NCBI RefSeq assembly: GCF_017114945.1
Contig: NZ_JABXKQ010000054.1
Coordinates: 1-58,498, forward strand
Reading direction: 5' to 3'
DNA length: 58,498 bases
Source: Nostoc sp. JL34
GTDB lineage: Bacteria; Cyanobacteriota; Cyanobacteriia; Cyanobacteriales; Nostocaceae
The translations under genes were made by a program, and so were the position numbers. The notes under the pieces are model-generated. The model had not been told where the DNA came from. It ran no database searches and saw only the letters and a program-made list of their open reading frames with translations. Every line of letters starts with the position of its first letter. Within the stretch, counting starts at the first letter, position 1. Positions 6,679 through 16,319 of the stretch are shown here, one piece after another.

Positions 6679-8820
6679 ATGAAACTACTTATCGTTGAAG
6701 ATGATAAAGATACGGTGGCTGCTCTCACCACTTCTCTGGTAGCACAGCAGTTTACAGTTGATACCGCTAGTGATAGTCGATCGGCACTGGAGTTAGCTGA
6801 GGCAACAGAGTATGACCTGATCGTGCTAGATGTCATGCTACCCGATGAGAATGGAATTCGTCTGTGTCGCCAACTAAGGACGCAGAATCAGCAAGAGCCT
6901 ATTTTGCTGCTTACAGGGAAGGTTGATCCGGCAGATAGGATAGCAGGCTTTGAGGCAGGAGCAGATGACTATATTACCAAACCCTACGAGCTATCAGAAC
7001 TGCTAGCTCGGATTCGGGCATTACTGCGCCGAGGCAGCACAGTATTAACCAAAGTACTCTGCTGGGGTCAGTTGCAGCTTGATCCAAATAATTGCGAAGT
7101 CATGTGTCAAGGCAAAGGCTTACATCTCACGCCTAAAGAATACAAACTGTTGGAGCTATTTTTGCGACATCCGCGGCGGATTTTTGACCGAAGGACTCTG
7201 CTCGATCGCATCTGTTCGATTGATGAATGTCCTGGTGAAGAAGCTGTAACAACTCAAATTCGGGGGTTGCGGCGCAAACTCCAGATGGCTGGGCTAAATT
7301 CCGATCCGATTGAAACATTGTATGGGCTGGGGTATCGGCTGAAATCTGTGCCAGAAAAGCCGGAGCAGGGATCGGAGGACGCAAAGACGCAAAGACGCGA
7401 GGAAACAGGGAATATATTTGATAGGGTCTCCGCGTTACCCTTCGCCAGTCGCCACAAGTCTTTGCCCTCCGGGTTTGGAAGTGACGCTCCTAAAGTCGCT
7501 AACGCTGCGCTAACGGACTCGACGGGAACCGGAGCTACTCCGGTCTTCTCCGAAGGGGAGAAGCCAAGGCCGATGGGGTCTTTGCAAGTCGAGAATGTGG
7601 CATCCAAGACTCCGACTTCCTCATCGCAAAGCGACTCAGTTCAAGGTGCTGGTTCACCATGTCTCTCCATCTCCGCATCTTCCTCATCCTACTCACTGAA
7701 TGAAAATCGATATGATGCAGAGGTGGAGGCAGTGGCGGCAATTCGGCAGATGTGGCAGGATTCTCAGGAGCGATTGCAGGGCCAACTAGCAAAGTTGGAG
7801 GAAGCGATTGCCCACCTCTTTACTAATACTCTCACCCCTGACGGACGGCAGTTCGCCCAGACCATCGCCCATCGGCTGATTGGCTCTTTGGGGGCATTTG
7901 GTATGCCGCAAGCAGCAGAACTTGCCCGCCAGATCGAACGCACCTTGAAAACACCAACGGCTGCTGTCCAACCAGAGGAAGTGGTTCAACTAAAATCGCT
8001 GCTTGGGCAACTGAGGCAAGTTATCCAGCAGTTACCTACTTTTGCTACAACAGCGCCCACTCTAGTACTGAAGTCTAGCGATTGCGTGGTTTTGTTGATT
8101 GATGATGATACTGACTTGATTGAGCGAATGCAGGCAAATGCCTCAAACTGGAGCATTCACCTGGAAACCGTCACTGACCTTACCCTCGCCCGCCAACGCC
8201 TTCAGTACCTCACGCCCGATGCCATCATATTGGATCTTACCTTTCCCAATACCACCGAAAGCGGCTTGACCCTACTGGCACAGTTGAAGCACCAATTTCC
8301 CACTATTCCTGTGCTGGTGCTGACAGGACTTGGCGATTTAACCAAGCGCGTGGAAGTCACCCGTTTAGGAGCCAACGCCTTTTTGCAAAAGCCTGCCACG
8401 CCTACCGAAGTGTTTCAAGCCGTCAGCCAACTCCTCCACCGGATTGACACTATCAATGCCAGACTGCTGATTGTGGATGACGATCCGGCATTGTTGTCCA
8501 TGTTAGAAGCCCAACTGCAACCGTGGGGCTTTCAGGTCACAACCTTGGCAGATTCAAGCCAGTTTTGGCAATACTTGGAAGCCACCACTCCCGATCTGCT
8601 ATTGCTGGATGTCGCTATGCCGGGGTTTAGCGGCATTGAACTATGCCAGGTAGTCAAGAGCGATCCGCGTTGGAGTCGGCTACCTGTGTTGTTGTTATCG
8701 GCTCATGCCGATGCTGATACCCTGTACCGGGCCCTAGCAGCGGGGGCAGATGACTATATCTTAAAACCAATCGTAGAAGCCGATTTGATTCAGCGAATTT
8801 TAAATTTCAATTCCTGGTAG
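6679..8820 (+). CDS. Multidomain OmpR-type response regulator (REC-wHTH-linker-Hpt-REC-REC)
   Basis: 713 residues. Domains in order: receiver 1 (about 1-115; LLIVEDD, phospho-Asp in LIVLDVMLP, Lys in ITKPYE); OmpR winged helix (about 125-228; TPKEYKLLELFL, GLGYRLK); a long linker (about 229-348); an Hpt-like domain (about 350-455, His in AHRLIGSLGAFG); and receivers 2 and 3 (LLIDDDTD, LILDLTFP; LLIVDDDPA, LLLLDVAMP). Similar phosphorelay hybrids occur in cyanobacteria. There is no histidine kinase in the window, so the partner lies elsewhere. The linker looks like translated dispersed-repeat DNA (7380-7580), unlike the domains around it. As an OmpR-family DNA binder it is a candidate reader of the 11-bp-period direct repeats found near stress genes, but nothing links them directly. 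Confidence 0.88.
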   Translation: MKLLIVEDDKDTVAALTTSLVAQQFTVDTASDSRSALELAEATEYDLIVLDVMLPDENGIRLCRQLRTQNQQEPILLLTGKVDPADRIAGFEAGADDYITKPYELSELLARIRALLRRGSTVLTKVLCWGQLQLDPNNCEVMCQGKGLHLTPKEYKLLELFLRHPRRIFDRRTLLDRICSIDECPGEEAVTTQIRGLRRKLQMAGLNSDPIETLYGLGYRLKSVPEKPEQGSEDAKTQRREETGNIFDRVSALPFASRHKSLPSGFGSDAPKVANAALTDSTGTGATPVFSEGEKPRPMGSLQVENVASKTPTSSSQSDSVQGAGSPCLSISASSSSYSLNENRYDAEVEAVAAIRQMWQDSQERLQGQLAKLEEAIAHLFTNTLTPDGRQFAQTIAHRLIGSLGAFGMPQAAELARQIERTLKTPTAAVQPEEVVQLKSLLGQLRQVIQQLPTFATTAPTLVLKSSDCVVLLIDDDTDLIERMQANASNWSIHLETVTDLTLARQRLQYLTPDAIILDLTFPNTTESGLTLLAQLKHQFPTIPVLVLTGLGDLTKRVEVTRLGANAFLQKPATPTEVFQAVSQLLHRIDTINARLLIVDDDPALLSMLEAQLQPWGFQVTTLADSSQFWQYLEATTPDLLLLDVAMPGFSGIELCQVVKSDPRWSRLPVLLLSAHADADTLYRALAAGADDYILKPIVEADLIQRILNFNSW
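7378..7590 (+). repeat. Dispersed-repeat cluster translated as the linker of the response regulator
   Basis: Contains the tandem gacgcaaagacgcaaagacg and several small palindromic blocks (ccggagctactccgg, cttctccgaaggggagaag, gctaacgctgcgctaac). These resemble cyanobacterial intergenic repeats and the repeat-rich spacer at 34757-34880. The reading frame stays open across it, giving a low-complexity linker. Confidence 0.5.
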
Positions 8821-9254
8821 GGATTTAAAATAAGGGACTTCCAAATAAAAAAATAACCAATCACTGTGTTAGCAGGGGAGCAGGGGGAGTAAGAAAAATA
8901 GAATTATGAATAAATTGGATAATTTATTTCTTGGAAATTCCTAATTAGTAATTGATACTTCATCCCTTAGAGCTGATTCGTAAAGAAAATCTTAAGGGTA
9001 CTTAACTCATTACTAGGTCTGAGTTTCAGCGAATAAGCGCTTTATTAACTTAAATGCCTAAAACCCTTACTAGACAAGTAGTTTACTTTAGTTTACAAAT
9101 TAGCTCTCAAGGGATTGATTCAAATAATGATGCTAGCGGCAATGCTACGCGAACGTACTTTGTTATTTTCCATCAATCAATTTAGAGAGAAGTTGGATTG
9201 CATGAAACCAGATTAAATCTGACGCCCCTTCATTACGAATAACGAATTGGTATT
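8821..9254. other. Intergenic spacer with minor repeats
   Basis: Holds a short gggagcaggggg tract (about 8875-8890) and a small palindrome-rich piece (gatgctagcggcaatgctacgcg, about 9128-9150). No gene is supported. Confidence 0.4.
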
Positions 9255-9638
9255 ATGTCCTCTTATACAAATCGATGCATCCTGGTGATTGACGACGAAC
9301 CTGACTTGTGCAGCATTGTCAAGTTCACGCTAGAACGCCTCAAAAGCTGGAAAATCCTCACAGCTGAGTCTGCACAGGCAGGACTGATGCAGGCAGAAAC
9401 GCAGCAACCAGACGTGATTTTGCTCGATCTGAGCCTGTATGGTGAAGATAGACTGACTATGCTGCAATCTTTGAAAACTAATCCGACTACGCAGTCGATT
9501 CCGGTTATATTGTTTACTGCCACAGACCCGTCAGACGATTCGCTGGGATTTGACCCCTCTGAATTTGCTGGAGTGATCCTGAAGCCGTTCAATGTCTTGC
9601 AGCTTGGCGAGCAGATTATTGAGCAATTGGGGTGGTAA
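9255..9638 (+). CDS. Single-domain (CheY-like) response regulator
   Basis: 127 residues, one receiver domain only: acidic pair in VIDDEPD, phospho-acceptor Asp in ILLDLSLY, Thr in LFTAT, Lys in ILKPFN. There is no output domain, so it probably acts in a phosphorelay or by protein contact. It lies 434 bp behind the hybrid regulator on the same strand and could exchange phosphate with its Hpt domain; that pairing is an inference from proximity. Confidence 0.85.
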   Translation: MSSYTNRCILVIDDEPDLCSIVKFTLERLKSWKILTAESAQAGLMQAETQQPDVILLDLSLYGEDRLTMLQSLKTNPTTQSIPVILFTATDPSDDSLGFDPSEFAGVILKPFNVLQLGEQIIEQLGW

Positions 9639-9722
9639 GGTTAGAGTGCAATGCCTTTTTTATGGAAGAGACGCAAAGCAAAGAAAGGGGATGCGGAGAT
9701 ATTTCATATCAAATCCAGTTAA

Positions 9723-11111
9723 CCCTGTTTTGTCACTCTGGCAGTAGTATAATAAGGTAAAAACGCTAGAACCAAGACACAGAGTATGGTACAGCCCCGT
9801 CCAGCCGCACCTACAGTCAAATTTGTGGACGAATATTGCCAGTGGTATAAAAGCTTGTTTCCAGATGTTAGGAGTTTTGAGGCTTTTAAATATCTTCATG
9901 TAGGCTGTGTTTCTGAGCTAAAACGGAAAACCCTACCAGAAATAGCAAAAATTGTAGGATTGGATAACCAGCAAGGGTTGCATCATTTTTTAACTACATC
10001 ACCTTGGAATATAGAAAAGTTAAGAGTGTTGCGATTAGAACTAATTTTACAAGTGCTAAAAGGCAGACCAATCATTCTAATTATTGATGAAACAGGAGAC
10101 AGAAAGAAAGGGAATAAAACAGATTACGTAAAACGGCAGTATATAGGGAACTTAGGAAAAGTAGAGAATGGAATTGTGGCAGTAACAGCGTATGGCGTAT
10201 TCTGCGGTATGACTTTTCCACTACTATTTGAAATATATAAGCCTCGTGAAAGATTAAAGCCAGAAGATAAATACCTAACCAAGCCACAAATAGCAGCAAT
10301 TCTAATGCGAAAGCTCAAGTCAATGGGCTTTAAATTTAACTTAGTACTGGCAGATAGTTTGTATGGAGAAAGTGGAACTAACTTCATATCTGTGTTAGAT
10401 GAAATGAATCTAAACTATATAGTGGCGATTCGCTCAAACCATGATGTAGATTTACTTCCGAGACAACATACTCAATATTTAAAGTGGCACAAGTTTAAAA
10501 GAGTATTTTCAGACCTCAAAAGTGAAAATCGATTTATTAGAGAAATAATTCACGGCAAACGACAAGAAAAAAGATATTGGCAGATTACTACAGATAGTGA
10601 GAATTTACCTGATAACACTACTTGGTATGTCATGAGTAAGTATCCAGACATTACACCAAGAGATGTAGGCAACTTTTATGGATTAAGAACTTGGGTTGAG
10701 TATGGCTTGAAGCAAAGTAAAAATGAATTAGGCTGGGCAGATTATCGGCTGACTCACTACCCGGATATTGAACGCTGGTGGGAGATTGTATGTAGCAGCT
10801 ATTTAATGGTTACCCTCCACTCTGAACAAATGCAGTCTTCTGTGCCAAAATCTCCATCAAAGCTAGCTTCGCATCCCTGGTGGAACGATGAAAAAGGCTG
10901 GAAGAACATTCTTAACAATCTCCGTTTAATAATTCAACCTTTTACCTTATTTAACCTAATATATCCCTGGTTAACAGTTTTTCCTATCCCCCAATTGTCC
11001 TTGGGGTTTTCTAAACTTCAATCTATTATTTATAACCTAACTAGTTCAATTTTTATTTCCCTAACTCACCCTGATTTCTACTTTTCCTCTGCCTAGAGTG
11101 ACAAAACAGGG
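9723..11111 (+). mobile_element. IS701-family insertion sequence
   Basis: Terminal inverted repeats CCCTGTTTTGTCACTCT at 9723-9739 and its complement ending at 11111 enclose one intact transposase gene. No convincing target duplication is visible. The right flank continues at once as the C-terminus of an IS630 transposase, so this copy landed in, or deleted into, an older element. Confidence 0.85.
9786..11096 (+). CDS. IS701-family transposase
   Basis: 436 residues, uninterrupted. DDE core with the characteristic IIDETGDRKKG (first Asp), VLADSLYGES (second Asp) and a C-terminal LRTWVEYGLKQSKNELGWAD holding the Glu. The hydrophobic tail and stop lie at the right terminal repeat. It appears functional. 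Confidence 0.88.
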   Translation: MVQPRPAAPTVKFVDEYCQWYKSLFPDVRSFEAFKYLHVGCVSELKRKTLPEIAKIVGLDNQQGLHHFLTTSPWNIEKLRVLRLELILQVLKGRPIILIIDETGDRKKGNKTDYVKRQYIGNLGKVENGIVAVTAYGVFCGMTFPLLFEIYKPRERLKPEDKYLTKPQIAAILMRKLKSMGFKFNLVLADSLYGESGTNFISVLDEMNLNYIVAIRSNHDVDLLPRQHTQYLKWHKFKRVFSDLKSENRFIREIIHGKRQEKRYWQITTDSENLPDNTTWYVMSKYPDITPRDVGNFYGLRTWVEYGLKQSKNELGWADYRLTHYPDIERWWEIVCSSYLMVTLHSEQMQSSVPKSPSKLASHPWWNDEKGWKNILNNLRLIIQPFTLFNLIYPWLTVFPIPQLSLGFSKLQSIIYNLTSSIFISLTHPDFYFSSA

Positions 11112-11301
11112 ATATAGTCCTGATTACAACATCATCGAATTAGTCTGGTATTCATGTAAGGAATACATTGCTCATCGTCTATTTCAATCAGTAGATGAGT
11201 TAAAGTCTTTACTCGATAGGCTATTGAACCAGGGTGAGCTAGTCATTAAGTGGCATCGAAATATAAAAAACAAGGGCAATAGTGCCTATATTGCAATTTA
11301 A
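11098..11301 (+). pseudogene. IS630 transposase C-terminal relic
   Basis: About 67 residues reading YSPDYNIIELVWYSCKEYIA, followed by HRLFQSVDELKSLL and a KNKGN tail. This is nearly the same as the end of the intact IS630 transposase at 54174-55286, so it is a decayed relative of that element. The IS701 copy removed everything upstream. Confidence 0.8.
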
Positions 11302-12042
11302 ATACCGATTAGCTTACCGTCGTGAACATTTATTTGTCCTCCAGCAAGAATTGACCTTGTATGAAATTTACCAACAACAGATTAGTGCTGTTGACGCTGA
11401 AATTGAAAAATGTTTAGCATCTTTTCAACCTAAAACTTTAGATGATCCACCGACAACAGGAAGAAAACGCAGAAAAAAACCGACTGCAAATCACCCCGAT
11501 TTTGATTTGCATAAATATCTTTATCGGATGGCAGGAGTAGATTTTACACTGATTGATGGTCTTGATGCTTTAACTGTTCAGACTATTTTATCTGAGGTGG
11601 GATTAAACCCGAAACGCTTTCCCAGCGTTAAACACTTTACCTCTTGGTTAGGTTTATGTCCTGGTCAAAAAGTGACCGGCGGTAAGGTCAAAAGCTCTCA
11701 AACTCGTACTGTTGTCAATCGTGCTGCGAATGCTTTTCGCATGGCGGCTTTTTCTCTGACTCACAGCCGTTCTGAAGAGGTGCATTTTATCGCCGTTTAC
11801 GTTCTCGCTTGGGCGCACCCAAAGCAATAACTGCTACTGCACACAAGCTGGCTCGTTTGTTCTACCAAATTTGGACAACTGCTGGACGATATTCTGATCC
11901 TGGTATGGAATATTATGAGCAAAAATACCAGGATCTGATCCTCAAAAATCTTCAGAAGAAAGCGCAAGCTTTTGGTTTTCAACTTGTCCCCAAATCCCAA
12001 GATAAGGAGGAAGCTTCATTTTATCAAACCCTTTCTACATAA
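11282..12042 (+). pseudogene. IS110-family transposase, 5'-truncated and frameshifted
   Basis: The first frame (to about 11775) carries the C-terminal Transposase_20 region: LYRMAGVDFTLIDGLDALTV, SEVGLNPKRFPSVKHFTSWL, GLCPGQKVTGGKVK. Near 11775-11790 the frame is lost and continues in another (GAFYRRLRSRLGAPKAITAT, then AHKLARLFY) to the stop at 12042. The N-terminal RuvC-like DEDD half is missing. Confidence 0.8.
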
Positions 12043-12208
12043 GCTTTACGTCAAGTGTTTCTTGAAAGAGCGTTAACTGTCCGCTTGGCGTAGATGTATG
12101 CCTGGACAACTACCCACTTTTGACTACACCCCTTACAGTCATATGAGCATTCATGCTAGTCTATTGCGTACTTTTGCTTATTGACTAATAGCCCTAAAGC
12201 CTAACTTG

Positions 12209-12805
12209 TTAACGATGATGTTTGTGAAGTTGTTCATAATCCTCAAGAGTATCTACATCAATAAGTCCCTCAGCAAAATAAATGCTTGAACAGTTTGAAT
12301 AATGCTGACGAATGATTTTTCTAGCACCGATATCATCCTGAAGAAGAGCTAGTTCTGAAAATAACGTTTTGTGAAATATAGTAGGAACACCAAGGATACC
12401 CGCGTATTCCGAAGCAACTATCATCGAATTTGTAGCTTGATATCTTGTAACAAGTTGATTAATCAGGTCGGAGGAAACAAACGGTTGATCGCATAACATC
12501 AGTACGATCGCTTCAATCTCAGATGCGATCGCCCCAATAGCATTTAGTCCACATTGAATGGAACTGGCCATACCAGTTGACCATTTTTGATTATAAACAA
12601 TGTGGATATCTAAATTTCTCAGATGCGGCTCAATAGTTTCGACGTAAGCACCCAACACAACAACAACTGGCCGACACTGAGAATTAATCGCCGCCTCCGT
12701 GATATGTCGAATTAGTGATTTACCTTGGTAAGCTAGGATCTGTTTAGGCTGACCAAGCCTTGTGGAAGCGCCTGCTGCCAAAATTATAATGCCAATGTTA
12801 GACAT
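12209..12805 (-). CDS. MocA-like molybdenum cofactor nucleotidyltransferase
   Basis: 198 residues of the MobA/MocA-type NTP-transferase fold. The N-terminus IIILAAGASTRLGQPKQ is the nucleotide-binding signature, followed by VVVLGAY, LCDQPFVS (metal-binding Asp) and the C-terminal LIDVDTLEDYEQL. MocA uses CTP to make the cytosine dinucleotide form of molybdopterin, used by xanthine-oxidase-family enzymes. That fits its place as last gene of an operon with xdhC and paoABC. Its ATG overlaps the end of xdhC by 22 nt. Codon style is cyanobacterial, with HIP1 sites. MobA activity (GTP) is less likely given the context. Confidence 0.8.
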   Translation of the reverse strand: MSNIGIIILAAGASTRLGQPKQILAYQGKSLIRHITEAAINSQCRPVVVVLGAYVETIEPHLRNLDIHIVYNQKWSTGMASSIQCGLNAIGAIASEIEAIVLMLCDQPFVSSDLINQLVTRYQATNSMIVASEYAGILGVPTIFHKTLFSELALLQDDIGARKIIRQHYSNCSSIYFAEGLIDVDTLEDYEQLHKHHR

Positions 12806-13944
12806 GGTTGCTCTAAGAGAGAATGGATCGAGCCTAGGCGATCGCGCAAGAAACTACCCCTACCTCCGCCAATTACAGCTTGAATTTCTGCCACGATGGA
12901 CAGGGCGATTTCTTGGGGTGTTTCCGCAGCAATGTCTAGTCCTACAGGGTTATAAATTCGTTGTTCTTGTGCAGATGTGGTAATGATATTTTCTTCAGAC
13001 AGATCATCCCACAATTTTTGCATCCGGCGTTTTGGGCCTAACACTCCCAGGTAACGCACCTGGGACGGAATCAGAGTCTTGAGAAATGCTAGATCGCTTA
13101 GATAGCGGTGTGTCATGACAACTGCTACAGTTTGCGGTGTCAGCAAATGTTTGTATGAGTGGGAATCATTGAGTTCGCACCAGAGAATTTGGTCAACTTG
13201 AGGAAAGCGATCGCCCCTCAAATACCCTGGTCGATCATCAATTACGGTAACGTGCCAACCCAGATGTTTCGCCAAATGCACCACGGGAATCGTATCATAT
13301 CCAGAACCAAATACGAGCAGTGGTACTAATGGATGAATTACTTCAATCAACACATCAACGCGTCCTTGAGGTAAAGTATATGATTGTACGCAAGTTTGTT
13401 TTTTTCTCAGTGCTTGGTGAGTGTCTATTTCTATCTTTTGAGCAATGAAAATATTAGCAACGTGATTGATGACAGTGCCATCTGATTTCAGCATCATTCG
13501 AGAACCAACTGTAATATCTGACGCTCCCTCTATTTTAAAGACAGTAGCGATCGCTCCCACTTGCCCAGACTGCAAACAATCTTGAATGAAAGACATTTGG
13601 CTCGCAGCAGTTTCATCACCTAAAGATTCAATCAAAACATCGACAACGCCATTACACCCCAACCCAAAGCCAAATACAATGTCTTCATCCGATGTAGTGT
13701 CATATCTTACTACTATCGCTTCACCACCGCCAAACATCAGCGATTGCGCCCGTTCAAAAACATCACCTTCCAAACAGCCACCGCTAATCGCACTAATCAT
13801 TTGTCCATCTTCAAGCAATAACATCCTCGCCCCTGATCGGCGATAAACCGAGCCACTTGTTTGTACTACCGTTGCTAAAGCACTACGCTGTGCTGACTTT
13901 TGGCTATGTACAAATGCTTGCAGGATATGCTGTAACTCATTCAT
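12784..13944 (-). CDS. XdhC/PaoD-type molybdoenzyme maturation factor
   Basis: 386 residues of the XdhC/CoxI family. The N-terminal part has the SGSVYRRSGARMLL and SGGCLEGDV motifs. The C-terminal half is a Rossmann-type domain (LVFGSGYDTIPVVHLAKHLG, VIDDRPGYL, GVLGPKRRM). Family members bind molybdenum cofactor, assist sulfuration and insert it into the large subunit. E. coli PaoD has this role for PaoABC, and the gene follows paoC by 63 nt here. The ATG at 13944 has a reasonable upstream context; a GTG at 13959 is an alternative. Like mocA it is AT-rich with HIP1 sites, unlike the GC-rich paoABC. Confidence 0.85.
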   Translation of the reverse strand: MNELQHILQAFVHSQKSAQRSALATVVQTSGSVYRRSGARMLLLEDGQMISAISGGCLEGDVFERAQSLMFGGGEAIVVRYDTTSDEDIVFGFGLGCNGVVDVLIESLGDETAASQMSFIQDCLQSGQVGAIATVFKIEGASDITVGSRMMLKSDGTVINHVANIFIAQKIEIDTHQALRKKQTCVQSYTLPQGRVDVLIEVIHPLVPLLVFGSGYDTIPVVHLAKHLGWHVTVIDDRPGYLRGDRFPQVDQILWCELNDSHSYKHLLTPQTVAVVMTHRYLSDLAFLKTLIPSQVRYLGVLGPKRRMQKLWDDLSEENIITTSAQEQRIYNPVGLDIAAETPQEIALSIVAEIQAVIGGGRGSFLRDRLGSIHSLLEQPCLTLAL

Positions 13945-14007
13945 ATAGTTATTGCTCACTTACGGAACTATGTAAATGTAATAGCGCTAAATTTGCGGCA
14001 GCAAATT

Positions 14008-16299
14008 CTACAAGAGTTTGTCAGGCGTGATGGGCAAATCTCTGATTCGCTTGCCGGTCGCGTGAAAAACCGCATTGGCGATCGCCGCCGGAATTCCGAC
14101 CATACCGAGTTCGCCCATGCCTTTAACACCGAGCGGATTGACGATTTTATCGTCCTCCTCAACAAAGATCGTTTCGATCTCCAGAATATCGGCATTAACC
14201 GGCACATGGTAGTGCTGCAAATTCGGGTTCATGATCCGCCCGTAACGATGGTCGATTTCAGTCGCCTCTTGCAGTGCCATGCCGATGCCCCAGACAACGC
14301 CGCCAATTTCCTGGCTGTGCGAGGCCTTCGGATTCATGATCTTGCCGCTGGCAGTCACTTCAATGGCCCGCGTAACGTGGACAGTCCCCACATCCGGATC
14401 GACCTTCACTTCAATGAACTGCGCGCCGTGCGCCAACGTCGCATACTTCTCGCGCTCCTCTGAGGGACGCGACTCGAATGTTTCCGTGATTGCGGTGAGA
14501 CCATTACGCTTCATCACTCCGGAGATGTTGACGAAACGCGATGGGTCGTTTTTTAGTCGCAGTCTCCCGTCGAGCATCTCGACATCGGCGGCGGCTGCCC
14601 CCTTGAGCGGAGAATTCGGTTCCTGGTTCGCGAGTGCGAGCAACTTCGTGCCGATCGCCAGAGCCGCGCCGCGCACGGCCGAGCCGACGCTCGCCGTCGT
14701 CCAAGATCCCCCCTGCGACGGTGCCAGAGGGAACTTCGTGTCGCCGAGTTCAAATTTCACTTGCTCCAACTTCAGCCCCAGATACTCGGCAGCGATCATG
14801 GTCATCACCGTGTAGGTGCCGGGGCCGATGTCGCTGGTCGCACTAGCAACTTGCGCCGTGCCATCCACCCGCAGCGTGATGAGGGCGGCAGCAGGCATCT
14901 GGAAAGCGCCCCAGACGCCGGTTGCCATACCCCAACCGACGAGTAGGCGTCCGTCGCGCATTGAGCGCGGCTCAAACTGGCGCTTCTTCCAACCGAATTT
15001 TTCCGCGCCGAGCCGATAGCACTCCCGCAACGCCTTACTCGAAAATGGCTTGCCGCTCTCAGGGTCTACTTCGGCGTAGTTGATCAGCCGTAGTTCGAGC
15101 GGGTCGATCTTGAGCACGTAGGCCAGCTCGTCCATCGCGCATTCGAGCGCGAACATACCGCTAACGGCCCCCGGTGCACGCATCCAGGTCGGGGTGGGGA
15201 GGTCAGTGTTGGTAATCTTCAGCGGCGCGTAGAGGTTCGGGCAGGCGTAGACCTGGCGCGTGAAAAGCGTGGTTTCGTCTGAGAACTCCTCGATGTTGGA
15301 GGTGTTGTGTACGACTTCATGAATCATCGTGGAGAGCTTTCCCGATCGCTCTGCGCCGAGCGCGACCTTCTGAATCGTGTACGGACGATAGCCGTGGCCA
15401 GTGAACATTTGTGTGCGCGTATAGACGACCTTGACTGGGCGTTTGAGTTCGCGGGCCGCCATTGCTGTCAGCGCCGGATAATAGTTCGGGCGCAGCGACG
15501 ATCCGAAAGCCCCGCCGACGAAGGGTGAAAGCACGCTCACGTTTTCCTCGGGCACGCCGAAGCTCGAAGCCAAATGTGCGCGCACGCCATAGACCCCCTG
15601 CGTCTTGTCGAAGATCGTGAGCTTGTCGCCTTGCCAGACCGCGATGGCCGCGTGCGGCTCTATGGGGTTGTGGTGCTCGATAGGAATGCGGTACTCGGCC
15701 TCTACCTTCACAGCCGCTGTACGCATCGTCTCTTCCGGATTACCGCGCGTTAAAGTATGTTCAACAACTAACGGCTGAGTCTCAATCGCCGCTGTACGCA
15801 TCGTCTCTTCCGGATTACCGCGCGGCTTTAGAGGCGGAGCTTGGGTGGGGACGCGCGCGATCGCTCGCACCGCCTCGGTGTCAGTCGTGTGCGGCTCTGT
15901 GTTGTAGGAGACTTTGACCAGACGTGCCGCATAACGCGCTTGCTCGTATGTCTCGGCGACGACGAGTGCCACAGGCTGCATATTGAAGAAGATTTTGTCG
16001 GACTGGAGCGCCTGAAACGACTTGTCTTGCTCATCGGTAGCGCGCGACGGAGCCTGCACCATAGAAAACTTCGGATCGAGCTTTGGTGTGTTCAGGTGCG
16101 TGAAGACGCGAATTACGCCCGCAGCGCGTTCAGCCTCACGCGTGTCGATTGATTTAATCGTGCCCTTTGCTACGGTTCCCAGCACGATAAAACCGTAAGC
16201 GAGATTGGAAACCTGAAATTCTGCGGCGTATTTTGCCTTGCCCGTCACTTTTGCGATGCCGTCTACGCGGCTCATTTCTTTTCCGATGTATCTTGCCAT
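14008..16299 (-). CDS. paoC: Aldehyde oxidoreductase molybdenum-binding subunit (PaoC/YagR-like)
   Basis: 763 residues, the large subunit of a xanthine-oxidase-family enzyme that oxidises aldehydes to acids. The start MARYIGKEMSRVDGIAKVTG is typical. Cofactor-binding stretches include PFVGGAFGSSLRPNYYP, WMRAPGAVSGMFALE and SQGGSWTTASVGSAV, and the catalytic Glu region is GVKGMGELGMVG near the C-terminus. An exact 37-bp direct repeat (15713-15749 and 15788-15824) adds a second PRGNPEETMRTAA-like segment near residues 159-196, probably a 75-bp in-frame duplication. The gene is GC-rich with few HIP1 sites, suggesting transfer from a high-GC bacterium. It follows paoB by 20 nt. Confidence 0.88.
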   Translation of the reverse strand: MARYIGKEMSRVDGIAKVTGKAKYAAEFQVSNLAYGFIVLGTVAKGTIKSIDTREAERAAGVIRVFTHLNTPKLDPKFSMVQAPSRATDEQDKSFQALQSDKIFFNMQPVALVVAETYEQARYAARLVKVSYNTEPHTTDTEAVRAIARVPTQAPPLKPRGNPEETMRTAAIETQPLVVEHTLTRGNPEETMRTAAVKVEAEYRIPIEHHNPIEPHAAIAVWQGDKLTIFDKTQGVYGVRAHLASSFGVPEENVSVLSPFVGGAFGSSLRPNYYPALTAMAARELKRPVKVVYTRTQMFTGHGYRPYTIQKVALGAERSGKLSTMIHEVVHNTSNIEEFSDETTLFTRQVYACPNLYAPLKITNTDLPTPTWMRAPGAVSGMFALECAMDELAYVLKIDPLELRLINYAEVDPESGKPFSSKALRECYRLGAEKFGWKKRQFEPRSMRDGRLLVGWGMATGVWGAFQMPAAALITLRVDGTAQVASATSDIGPGTYTVMTMIAAEYLGLKLEQVKFELGDTKFPLAPSQGGSWTTASVGSAVRGAALAIGTKLLALANQEPNSPLKGAAAADVEMLDGRLRLKNDPSRFVNISGVMKRNGLTAITETFESRPSEEREKYATLAHGAQFIEVKVDPDVGTVHVTRAIEVTASGKIMNPKASHSQEIGGVVWGIGMALQEATEIDHRYGRIMNPNLQHYHVPVNADILEIETIFVEEDDKIVNPLGVKGMGELGMVGIPAAIANAVFHATGKRIRDLPITPDKLL

Positions 16300-16319
16300 T
16301 TCTTTTATATTCTCCCTAC

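Noticed and set aside
7378..7590. CRISPR-like repetition (gacgcaaagacgcaaagacg)
   Set aside because: Only a short tandem with no spacer structure; no cas genes in the window.
14279..14815. Long plus-strand frames across paoC, and similar ones across paoB, groEL, dnaK and clpB
   Set aside because: Antisense shadows of GC-rich or conserved genes; the opposite-strand proteins have clear domains and these do not.
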